From positions 1,276,199 through 1,340,198 of the forward strand of contig JH720306.1 of NCBI GenBank assembly GCA_000231825.2: 64,000 bases of DNA. Direction: 5' to 3'. A program made the position numbers and the translations under genes. This document shows, in pieces, positions 12,932-24,364 of this stretch. Within the stretch, counting starts at the first letter, position 1. Each line of letters starts with the position of its first letter. This stretch comes from Tetrahymena elliotti 4EA (taxonomy: Eukaryota; Ciliophora; Oligohymenophorea; Hymenostomatida; Tetrahymenidae). The notes beneath the pieces are model-generated. The model was not told the origin of the DNA and did not search any database. It saw nothing but the letters and a program-made list of their open reading frames with translations.

Positions 12932-13135
12932 CCAAAAGAATATAGGGAAAACAAAAAAAATGTTCCAAATACAGTTTTTTCATCAAAGGAAGTTTCCAGA
13001 TAGCTTTTAAAAAGTTTAAAAACCTATATTCAAAAGACTAATACAACTAATTTGACTTTCATCTATGAGAGATAGATGCATTTTCAAATAAAAAAATAAA
13101 ACAAAAAGATAATCTGATAACCAAAAGAATATAGG
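12932..13135 (+). repeat. Pair of short direct repeats
   Basis: The 15-base string ccaaaagaatatagg occurs at 12932-12946 and again at 13121-13135, 189 bases apart, in spacer DNA. Similar flanking A-runs do not extend the match. Possibly remnants of an older duplication. Confidence 0.5.
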
Positions 13136-13160
13136 AATAGAAATTAAATAATAAATTAAT

Positions 13161-13460
13161 AAGTGCCTGAATATTTTTAAAACTCCTAATTTTCATCCAT
13201 AACACAAACTTTTAACAATTCTAAAGTCTATATTCATCCAAGCAGATATATCAATTTTCTCTCAATTTAAAATAAATTAAACTAATTTAACATTTATGAA
13301 ATAGTCGCTTTTTTTAGGAATAAAAATACTTTTTTAAATAATTTAAAGTAATCATTTCTCTTTTTACAAAAAATTTGAAGCCATTAAAATCTCATCATAA
13401 TTTAAGTGCCTGAAATATTTTCAAAAGATTTGAATCCATAAAATAAACTTAAAATAATCA
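13161..13460 (+). repeat. Diverged direct repeat, about 50 bp
   Basis: Two copies starting at 13161 and 13404 (243 bases apart) share aagtgcctga, then a T-rich stretch, then a C-C-A-T-A-A run. They are similar over about 50 bases with indels. No gene lies in them. Confidence 0.45.
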
Positions 13461-14229
13461 TATAAAAAAAATCAAAAAAGAAAAGAAAAAAATAAAAATA
13501 AAATAATCTTAATCATATATTAACTAAAAAACCAAGAAAATTGAAAAAAACCAAAAAAAAATCAAAGAAGAAAAAAAAATTAAGAAAAAATAAAAAATAT
13601 TTAACAGAAAAAGTTAAGAAAAGATATACTTATTTAAACCAAAAAATTTAAATAAATCTAAACAGCAAAATAATTCAATATTTTTTATAAAATTTTATTC
13701 ATATAGCAACTTATTTTTATTTTTAAGATATTCATATTCTTAGTTTTTTTCTATTAATAGCAAGAAAATTAAAAAATATTTAAATCTTTCATTCTTGATT
13801 AAACTTTAACAATTATTTCTATTTTAAATTATTTAGAAATAATTTAATGACAGTTTTTGTAGTTATTTTAGTGGTTGATTATTTAAAAAATTCTATTTAC
13901 TTCAGTTTTTTTGCTTGATATTTTTTTTCTCCTAAATTAAAATAATTAAAATGACATTTTTTTATTTCATATTAAATTAGTGTGATTTAAAATTTGGAAT
14001 TGTCTTCAATTGTATCTGAGAAAAATCATTTGAGAGGACTTTGATTTATACAAAAGTTAAGCTTTGAATTTGTTAAATTAGATTAGTGGGGAAAATAAAT
14101 TCGAATTTAATTTCAGAAAAGAATTTTTCTTAATTAAGAAAGGGGGAAAGCTTTAAGAGGAAAAAATTGTTAAATTTTTTCATAATTATTTAATTTAAGA
14201 AAAATAAACAAAAGAAAGGAAATTAAAGT

Positions 14230-14541
14230 ATGGCAGGAAGACACTTGTATTAGAATAAAAGGAAATATGTTAAGATAACCTTAGACTAATTAATTTAAGT
14301 TTTTAAATCCCGATAAACAATTTGCTGTGCAATTCCCACAAGTTTTTAAAAATAAAATACCATGATTAGTTTAATGTCTAACTTTAATTATTTAGATGAT
14401 ATTATTTTCTTCTAATATGATTTAGTTACATAACTATTTCATATTACAAAAAAAGAAATACATCTAAAGCTCACAAAGCGAAATCAAGAACATCCTTTGT
14501 TTTTGTATAAATCTTCGATGCTATCAAAATCTCCTAATTGA
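14230..14541 (+). CDS. Possible small hypothetical protein
   Basis: Open frame of 103 residues (ATG to TGA) starting M-A-G-R-H. It is basic, with no signal peptide or known motif. It sits isolated between the purine run at 14140 and the RAP gene. Codon choice is mixed and includes CGA and TCG, which are rare in ciliate genes, so this is weak evidence for a gene. Confidence 0.28.
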
Positions 14542-15352
14542 TTATTTTAAAAATATTAATTTAATTTTAACATAAATAGAATGATGCCTACAATAAAAAA
14601 TATTAAAAATAAATAAATATGAAAAAATAAATAAAAACAAAACAAAATTGAATAAAAATAAAAAAATCAAATTAAAAAAAAATAAATGAAAGAATATTAA
14701 ATCAAATAAACCAAATACAAATAAATCCAAAAATAATAATTATAAAAAGAATAAATAAATAACATCATAGATTAAATTTTTACAGATTTTTTATTTTGAA
14801 TGAGTTTCTCTGCTGGAATTTAAAATTTATGAAATTATGTCTATTGTAGGTGTTTATCTTTACTTATTTTGTTAAGGATTAAGTATTTGGGTAAAAGAAT
14901 TTACTTAAACCATATTTTTAGAAACTTTTTTATTGTATGTTTTATATGCCAAAATAATTTACCATATTTTATAATTTCTTCACCTTATAATGACAAAAAA
15001 TTTTTAAAATTTTAAATGGATTTCTTAAGGAAATAGGAAATAATGTATTTGATTCTATCAAGTATTGTGTAAAGAGATAAATTTATAATTATATTATACC
15101 ATTTTATTGGTAATTTTTTGTTGATTATTAGATAGAATAAAACTTTTGTAAATTTTTTGTCAATAGCTTTTTAGGTCTACTTATTTGATATTATAAATTT
15201 TGATAATGCATGTACTTTGATTAGATTAAGAAAATTCTTATAGAAATCAAATTCAGAATTTAAACCCAATTAAAAGTATATCAAGTTAAAAATAGAACAT
15301 AATTGTTAATTTCTACAAGATACAAGATAAATAGACATACATTCAAAATAAA

Positions 15353-18300
15353 ATGATAAACTCTTTAAAGGATATAGCATAATATTAAAAAGGGTTAGGT
15401 TCAAAGTTGAAGAAAAATTTTTCAAGGTTAGGAAAGCATGAAAAGATGATTAAATTGAATCCACAAGTTTAAGATTATACTCAGAATCCTATAATTAAGG
15501 CAAATATTGAGGAAGCAAGAAGCTAATTTAAGCGTGACAATTTGGTAGATGGAATAAAGTTGCTTTCTGAAGCAGCTGAGAGGTCTAAGAAGGAAGTTAA
15601 GTTTGGCAAGGAGTTAAGAATAGATAAAAAGAAAATTAATAGGGAAGTAAAGAAGTTTACAAATAAATCGATAGATAAATCTCTTGAGGATTCATATTCA
15701 TATTTAGTTGATAATGACTATCTTCAGATGAATTTATCAAAAATTGAAGAAAATAAAAGAATGATTTAAGAACTCAAAGAATTTAAGAAGCTTTATTTTG
15801 AGAAAAAGGAGATATAAAGATTATTAAAATAGCAAGAAAGAAAACCAGAGAATTATTTACCACATTCTCTTATTGGATAAGAAGACATTAATAATTCTTA
15901 ACGTTATCTTGCTTATAAGGAGAGTACAAATAATTTAAAGAATTAGAGAATTTCAAATATGATTGAAGGAGGTTCTAAAGAAAATAGAAAGCTTTCATTA
16001 CTAATATCAAGTGGTTTATTAGATACATCTAAAAATATTAAGTAAATAATAGCAACATCTACTGAGCTTCTTATTTAAGATATGAAAAAGAATCCAGAAA
16101 AATTTAGCTCAAATTAATAAAATTTATATGAAGAAGTCGTCATAGACCACTAAGATATTTCTTAAGATGAAAATTCATAAAATTAAAAACAAGAAAGTAA
16201 TGATGATGCTACATAAATAGATAATTTAGTGATAGATTATAATGGTTAATAATAATAAAGAGATGTTTAAGTGAAAGGCAGTCAATATGATTAATAGCAA
16301 ATTGTTGAAAAATATGGGGAAAAAATAGCTTAAATGGGATTTGATGTCACTTTAGATGAGTTAAATTTTGTTAATTTTGATACTTTGGCTCTCTTTTTTG
16401 ATGAATTTGTCAACAGTACTCCTGATGAAAAGATGAAGACTTTGAGCAAAATATAAGTCCTTGATAGTTTGAGATCTTATGAAAATTATTTATTTGATAA
16501 GTATAGAAATAATGATATCAGCTTAAGGGTAAAAGGATAGCTTGAATTTAAGCATTTAACAGAGAAAGAAAATTTGAATTACATCAAGTATTATATTAAG
16601 AAACCATCAGAGTTGTTTTTGATGATTTCAAACATGCCTGATTAAATTGTGATGCCAAGCATAGTTTCACAAGCAGTAAGTAAAATAGCATCTTTTAAGT
16701 TTGAATCGAAAGAAAACTACTTAGCTGTTATTAGTAATTACAACTACAGAGCTTTGCTTAGAAGATGTGTTAATTCCTGTAGCTAAATGTCAGATCAAGA
16801 ATTTGTTGATATGGTTTGGTCATTAGGAAAAATACATAAAGATGAGCATGGTATTGTTTATGAAAAGTTATTCAATAAGCTTATGGAGGTTACAACAGAG
16901 CAATTAAATGTAAAATTGAATTTTATTATTATTATATAACCAGCTAGAAGCTTCTTTGAAAAAATTTTAATTATAATTGATTTACCGCCCTTTTTTTTGA
17001 AAAATTAATGGATTTTACTTACAATGTTACAATAGCTTGAATAGAATAGAAATTGCATATTTATTGAGTGAATTATTTAAGAGGATACGATTTGTTAAAT
17101 ATTTCAAAATAGCAAAATCTAAATGTAATTAATTTCTATCTTTCTCTTTTTTAAATTCACCCACTCACCTCACCCTCACTTTAAATATTTAATTCATTAT
17201 ACTGAATCAAAATACTACCAAAGTATCACAATTAAGTATTTTTAGCATGAATGTGATAAAATAAACTCTTAAATAAAAAGATATTTAGATTAATTTGAAG
17301 ACCAAAGATATCTTTTACCAAATATTTTAGTTGATTGAAATGTATTTTTAAGCTTTTCTTTCAAAAAAATGAAATTTTAATTGGGCTTTCTCTAAATTGT
17401 ATCATTTTTATTTTAAATTGTTGAAAATCAATCGATTAATTAGTTCATTCAAATTTCTAAATAAAAATTTAAATTCTAAAAATTAACTTTTATTTTTTCT
17501 AGTTTCTTTTGTTTTTGAATTTTTGTTTAAAGTAGCATTAACTAATTAATAATTCCTCCATTCGAGTATGTTAATAAAAAATTAAAATTAAATTATTCAC
17601 CTTCATTTATGGTAGGGAGTAACTTTAGTTTGATGAAATTTGAAAATTTTTGTTTAGAGCTTTTATTTGTTTAAAAATATGAATTATCACTAGTTTTTTA
17701 GGATTTTTCAGAATATTTGTATTTATTATTCTTGTATTAACTAATTTAAAAAAATCCATTCATCAAAATTAGAATTGATATTGTATTTTTGATGGAAATT
17801 TATTTTACCACAAAGGAGATGAAATAATTTGAATGGATTTATTTTTATAGTAAATTATCAGTGTTAATTTACATTTCAAAAAAAGGAGACAATTTAATCT
17901 TAAAATTCAACAAATTACAAATTTCTATGATTTCAGGTTGAAAAAAAAAAACAGAAATACATTCTAGTTGAAGAAAAAACAGAAATAAATAGGAATTTTA
18001 TTGTTTTTTATTATTTATTATAAAAAAAAATCACTTTTAAATTACAAATTGTTATTTATTTTTAGAAAAAAGAATTACATTTTATCTAATTAAATCTTAC
18101 AAAAAATGATTAGTTTCTAACTCATTTAAGCTGGATGCAATTTAAAAAAATACAAATTTTCTATTTTTAATATCAAAGACTTTACATAAAATGAGCAATT
18201 TTTATTTTTTCTATGAATATTATAGTAAAGAGTGACTTAAATACCATTGAAGGACATCAGCTTTCTAAGTAGAGGTTACTTGAAGCTACATCACTTAGCT

Positions 18301-20037
18301 CTTAATAAAGACATGAATACAAAATTATTAAATGAAATATAATAAAGACTACAAAATAGAGAGGGTGAGCAGCTAACTATATTTGGAATTTAAGGGCTGA
18401 TGTTGTACATGAGCTTTTTAAATACTAAATAAAGCTAATACATTATAGCAAATTATCTTCTACCCCTTTTACATAAAGAGGAAATTGTAGATTAGCTTGA
18501 TGATATGAGTTTATCTGAAATATGTTCAAGCTTGGCCAGCATTAGTGCTACTAACAGTAAGGATATTCAAGTCTATTTAGATTTGATAACGCCATAAGTA
18601 AAAAAAATATCCAAGAAATTAAAAACTGATACAATTAGTGATTTGATGATCATAGCTACCGCATGTAATTACTCAAGTAAAGAGTTATTCTAAGAGCTTA
18701 AAAAAAGAACTATATTTAATTTCCGTGAATAAAAGGAATGTAGCGAAATTTCGATATCCAAAATATTAGTTTCGTTTGCATAATTTGATGTTGTTAAATC
18801 ACTATAAGATCATGTTGATAGCAAAGAAAGCTCGAATACAAATTTAACAGATAATCTACTATTGTTTAGTTTTTTCCCTACTCTTATATTCCATCAACAA
18901 TCACCTTAGTATATATTCTACAATAGGCTTTCTAAAGAAATTTATGAAGTCAAAGATAAAATGTCTTAAAAATGGATTTCAATGAGTTTATTTGGTATAG
19001 CATCAGCTTAATACAAAAATGTAGAATTTATTGATGAATGTGTCAATAAGATATTACAAAATTAAGATAATCTTGATGAGAATATCAAGGAAGGTCCTAT
19101 ATCAAATACAAATTTAAATGAGCTAGCTATGACACTGTTCTGCTATTCAAATATGAAAAGATCAAATGAATGGTCAAGAAAGATGATAGAAAGAATTCGT
19201 AATTTGTTTATGCAAAACAGATTTAAAAAAGCCACTCCTATTGCATGGGCACAATTTTTCAATACTTTGAGCAATACTAATTAAGAAAGTGAATTGGATG
19301 AAATTGAGCAGCAATTTGCTGAGGTAGTTTACTTCGATAAAATCCAACCACACGTCAGCTATTTTACTTAAAACATGATTATTTCGTTGCTTTTTAGTTT
19401 ATCTAGATTGAAAGTTGATAAAGAAATATTAGTTGAGCTTACTTAATATGTTTAATTTGATAAACTCAGCAACTTTTAGCTCTATATTTTAAATATTTCA
19501 CTCCAGCTAAGCAATTTAAACAATTTATAGAATATTCCAAATATATCCAAGTCGTCAGCATAACCACGTATTAAAGAAATAGAGCTTTATATGAAAGACA
19601 TCCTTGCACAAAAATTAGATTTTTATGGAAATCAGAGATTCAATTACAAGCAAGTTGTGAATTAAGTAAAATAAATTCTTGTTGACATTACATATAATTA
19701 AGGTATAGAAGAAACATAAGAAAAGTTAGTTCTAGAAAATTTCTTTGATGATAATCTGAATCTAATGATTGATTTCTATTTACCTAAGTAGAAAAAAGCT
19801 ATCTTTGTTTATACTTATGATAATTGCTTAATGCAAGAGCATACAGATGCAAAATCGATAAGTGATAACTCTCTTTCAGGACTCTTCTAAGCAAAAGAAA
19901 AAATTCTCAAGGAAAATGGAATAAAAGTTTCTTACATTTTCACCCATGAATTTAACAAAATTGGACTAGATACCTCAATCGAAAATGAAAAGCTGCTCAA
20001 AAAAAAATATGTGGAAAATTTATTAAAAAATTAATGA
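15353..20037 (+). CDS. RAP-domain protein, probably mitochondrial RNA-binding
   Basis: Two exons, 15353-16909 and 18226-20037, joined in phase 0 across a 1316 bp GT-AG intron; 1122 residues. The first 350 residues are charged and Q/N-rich. From about 380 to 960 the protein is all-helical, with repeating units of the type found in FASTK and OPR proteins (for example L-R-R-C-V-N-S and S-E-I-C-S-S-L-A-S-I). The C-terminal 120 residues look like a RAP domain: I-D-F-Y-L-P, then K-K-A-I-F-V-Y, then K-x-K-I-L-K-E-N-G-I-K-V-S-Y-I. RAP proteins act on organellar RNA (processing, stability or mitoribosome work) in apicomplexans, algae and animals; the role here is inferred. No strong presequence is obvious, but the basic N-terminus could serve. 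If the join is wrong, the two parts are separate genes, though part two would then lack a convincing start. Confidence 0.78.
16910..18225 (+). other. Long intron of the RAP-domain gene
   Basis: Starts GTAAAA and ends TTATAG. At 1316 bp it is about six times longer than any other intron placed here. It contains a C-rich tract at 17156-17181 and otherwise homopolymer-rich sequence. I see no additional exon or nested gene in it. Confidence 0.6.
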
Positions 20038-23000
20038 AATTTTAAATTTAATTAGAACTAAAAACTGGTCAGCGTCAGACAGGTAGAAGATTGAAAAAGG
20101 AGTGAATCCTACTCCTTTCTCTTAACATCCTAAATAAATTAATTTTTTTAATTACAAAGAATAGGCTTACAATAATTGTGTTGTCTCTTGCATAAAAAAT
20201 TTTCAAAATTTAAAAACAAAATTGAGCTTTCATCTTTAAATAATTGAAAAATCAACTAAAAAACTTTGTATGATCGATCTTTTAATTTATAGAGTACGAG
20301 CGAATTTTATTATTTCTTAATTTTAGTTATTTATTTCTCAATCTTAATTATTTCTTTTTATGTGCATTTTTTTAGGAGAACTTCAGCAAACATACCAATA
20401 CTTTAGTTCTATTTGTATATATTTTGTGGTAATTAATTAAGCATTTTTAAATTTATAGCAAAACCCCTTTCGTTTAGCTTGATTTTCTTTTGGCGCTTTT
20501 TGGATTCTTATAAAATAATTAGATTTTAAAATATAAACTATTTTTATTTATGAGTAATCCAAATCAAAAGTAAAGCTAATAAATTATTAGAGGTAAGCTG
20601 CTGCTTAGAAACCATACAATATTATTAAAGATGATTTTAGAATTTTAATTCTGATATTTTTTGTAAATAATATTTAATTTTCTGGATATCAGAATCTTTT
20701 AATAGCTCCTAACAAAATAAGTAGATGAATTTGTAGTGGCTGACAATTTGAATTAATTGCTTATTTTAAAAGGAAATTTTAGCAAAAGTGACGAAAAGAT
20801 AATTGAATGAACTATTTTCAAAAATAAAAAGAAGTAAAATATTTATTTTTAATACATTTTTTACTTATTTTACTCATTACACAGATTTCATAGTGACATA
20901 AGGTGCCTCACTCCAAATAAACCTTTAATTAGGCTTTAAAACACATTTTAAATATTTAAATAAAATTTATTAAATAAAAAGGTGCTTTTGAGGTTAAATA
21001 ATAGTGTAGAATGTAAATAAAGAAAAATATTTAAATAGAGTTATATGTCAAAAGATTCAATATTTCTTATATAGATTACAACAAACTATTTTGATAGAAA
21101 AGTTTTTTTGTTTTAATTTATTTTTTTTTAATTTACAGAATGATCTATTTTTGCAATTTTATTACAATAAAGTTTACATAATACAATTTCTTATTCTTAA
21201 TTATTCCTTTATTTCTTGTGATACTAAAAAATAACAATTTTGGATTACACATTAACAAAATTTTGATTGGCTTAATTTTTATATTTCTTTTACAATAGGC
21301 TTGAATTCATGTTTTAATTTCTTTAATTTCTCAAAATATTTTGCTGGCTTTTAAAATAGAAAAAGCAAGAAATTAAATACTATCCATAAGAAAAAATTTA
21401 TTTCCAAGTATTTGTTTTTTTCAGGGATATTTTTAGCTTCTCTGATATTTAGACAAAATTAATATTTTATTAACTCATACATTCACACTTGTAAAAAAAT
21501 GTAAGCTAGTGCTTGCTAAAGATTTTAAAAAAATTTATTTTTTACATTAATTATGTACTAGAAATTTAAAACCAATACTGTTTTTAGGAATTGAAAAAAT
21601 TTTAGGATGGCTAGACCTGTATTTTTTCATTTTTTATCTTACTTGAGGGAATTCTAAAAGGAAAGTAACTTTTCATAAGGTACTAGTTTTTGTACTTTTA
21701 TAACATAAATAATCATCACAAGAATGAATATAAATTAATTAAGCCTTTGTTATCAATTCATGTAAACCAAAGTGCTGAAATCACCTTTGATTGTTATTAA
21801 TTTTAATTATGCCAATTTACTTTTTTTATTTGTATGGATAATAATCAAAGTACAAAGAATATCATTTTTAGATTACAACATTCTTCAAATACAAAAAAAT
21901 GAATTCCCAATTTAAAAGATTTTTTATTAAGCTGATTTAATGATTGCGTATTTGTATTTTTGTCAAAATAGATTACTTAAATTCCATAAAAATATAAAGT
22001 TATATGTTAAACAATTTAATTTACTTACTAAAGGTTTATTTAAGATATGAACAAGAGTTTAAAAATAACATTTATTTAGACTTTATTTTTTGATTAACTG
22101 CTTTATAATTTATTACATTCTTTGGTTATTTAATCTTTTATTTTTAAAATAGAAAGAAAAAAACAAGTATTTTTAGACTTAATTTCATTAATTCATTCAG
22201 AAAAATATTTAGAATAAATAAATTTTGTAATTTTTACAAATTTATCTTGGAAGATTTGCAAAATATTTGGAAAAAGAATTAATAATGAGTAAATAAAATG
22301 TGTGGCTGAATACTTATGCAAATCTTTCCAAAACGTAATTCTTGTATCTTTCAAATATTACTTTTTGATTAAATGAAATTTGAATTTTTAGAGATAGATA
22401 ATAGAAAAACAAACATATCTGATTTATCAAATTAAATTAATTTGTTTTTTACTCTTTTTTGTTAGAGTAATTACATACCTTTTTAATCTTTTTTGCTGTT
22501 AACATATAACCTTAATTAATAATCAATCATTTACCATTTAATTTTTATTATGATTTTATCCCTAAAATTACATCTTTTTAAAATTCACGTTTATTCTTTT
22601 GCATTTTACGAATGTCCAGCGCAATAATTTTTTGACCTCTTTTAGTCAAAGGAAATTAACCACAATCGTAAAGCAGATGCTTGAAGGACGTATATTTTTC
22701 AATTTTACATTATTTTTCATGATTTTTATCTACAAACTTGCCTTTTTGTTACATTGTGCATGATATCTTCGATTGTATCCAAAAATAATTAGAAATTTTT
22801 ATAAAAAAATCGAATTTATATATTTTATCATCAATTTAATAATGAACGAATGATGACAATTTGTACTAAAAAAATTAATAATTAAGTACTGAATTACGAG
22901 TGAAAGCTAAAAATTTAAGGAAATATGCTGTGATATTTCTTATAATTCGCTTATTAAAAAATCAAAAGAGTGATTAAATAATTTTAACAGTTTACTATGA

Positions 23001-23827
23001 CTAAATAATGAATGAAGGGAAAAATGAGCTCATAAATTTTTCTTGACCTCAAATATATTTTGGATGAGAAAGAAAGTTAAATAAATTTAAGAGGAAATAT
23101 AGTGATCATTATTTATTTCAAAATAATTTTAACCACTAAAATGGGTTGAGCAAAGATCGTTAGAAGGGAAAAGAATAAAAAATACTAATTATTAACTTTT
23201 ATTATAAATTTACTCATTTATATAGAAGAATAGTTTAATATTATAATTAATTATATACGTCTATAGACTATAGAGTATTAAGAAAAAATTCATGGTCAGC
23301 TGACTGATTTTATTATTATTTACATATATAATTAAGATAGTTTTTAGGAAATATCTTAATCAAATTAAAAGTCTTTCTTCCTTTTTGATTTTGGTTCTGC
23401 CTATTTCTGATAAAAAAAGTTATACCCCATCCTAAAAATTTTTTTGATTATCTAAATGAAATTTGTAAGGAAAAATAGATAGAAAATTATACAAAAAAAT
23501 TAATTAAAAGTTAGAAAATTTCTAAATGATATTCATTTTGAGATGATTGATTAAGCTTCCCTCAAGTCAAGCCGAGTTGGTCTATCTATTAATTTATTTG
23601 TTAGAAAGGATAATTAAAATCCATATAATTTAATTTTATAAGAAAAAAATACTAAATAGAAAAAGAAAGAAATCAATCATCAATAAACACTATCTAAACT
23701 TTAGTATCTTTCAATATCTAAAACAAATTCAATTTAGTTTTTCTAACTCAAACAAAAAACTAATAAAAATCACATTTAATCCAACCAACCAACTAACTAA
23801 CTTCTACGCATAATAAAATCATTTAAA
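20038..23827. other. 3.8 kb AT-rich spacer
   Basis: Begins with the hairpin at 20096. An ATG near 20550 opens a short frame with a GTAAGC donor-like site, but no acceptor gives a protein I can support. A short inverted repeat, tttgac...gtcaaa, lies near 22631-22650. Nothing else was recognised. Confidence 0.5.
20096..20118 (+). other. Hairpin 3' of the RAP gene
   Basis: Perfect 8 bp inverted repeat, aaaggagt / actccttt, with a 7-base loop, starting 59 bases after the RAP stop codon. It lies in a short stretch noticeably richer in G and C than its surroundings. It could be a 3'UTR element or part of a small RNA. Confidence 0.5.
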
Positions 23828-24364
23828 ATGGGATGCACCAGTGGAAAGTAATGCTCAGCAATATCTTCTTTTGATAAATAAATTTTATAAGAACCTATGT
23901 AATATGGTCGTGGACTTATTAACTAATTAGTTAACATCGAAATACAAATTGAATAACTCAGAAGTCAAATGTACAAAGAAAATGATATAGAGTATGAAAA
24001 AAGCGAATTTATTATTTCTTTTGATTTTGACTATAACACAATTCATCAAAAATCATACAAGCGCTAAATTAATTCAAATTTATACATTGAAAGAATGAAT
24101 CAAATTAAATAAGATTTTGTATAAATGATTCCTTCACTCGCTGCTTATACTTCTGCTTTAAAGAAGAGATAATATAAGCATGACTAATAAATGTAAATTG
24201 AAGAGATCTGCGATAAGATTAAGTACAAATACACAGAAGTTTGCTCATATTTAAATTGTAAGAGATCCAGCAAAACTTCTATCTAATCCAAGGAAATCAG
24301 CTCTCCTATCAACTCCTCAGATACTTTTCAAACTACCAATGAAGCATACTGCAAAAGACAATGA
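23828..24364 (+). CDS. Small MGC-start, probably lipid-anchored protein
   Basis: Single-exon gene of 178 residues starting M-G-C-T-S-G-K. Gly2 followed by Cys3 and small residues at 5-6 is the classic signal for N-myristoylation plus palmitoylation, so the protein is probably held on a membrane, often the ciliary or cortical membrane in ciliates (inferred). There is no transmembrane segment. Residues about 30-150 are charged and helical (for example L-I-N-Q-L-V-N-I-E and R-S-Q-M-Y-K-E), probably coiled coil. The last 30 are Ser/Thr-rich. I do not recognise the family. The start is certain within the frame because the MGC signal sits at it and the upstream leader is A-rich. The gene at 59161 has the same design. 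Confidence 0.8.

Larger units (their letters stand above)
11296..15352. other. 4 kb spacer with weak ORFs and dispersed repeats
   Basis: Mostly homopolymer-rich AT sequence. It contains two low-confidence ORFs (11604-11942 and 14230-14541), short direct repeats at 12932 and 13121 and at 13161 and 13404, and an isolated purine run with five G at 14140-14150. I see no well-supported gene. Confidence 0.5.

Noticed and set aside
20550..20760. Short gene starting M-S-N-P-N-Q-K with a GTAAGC donor
   Set aside because: No acceptor gave a protein longer than a few tens of residues or one with recognisable features.
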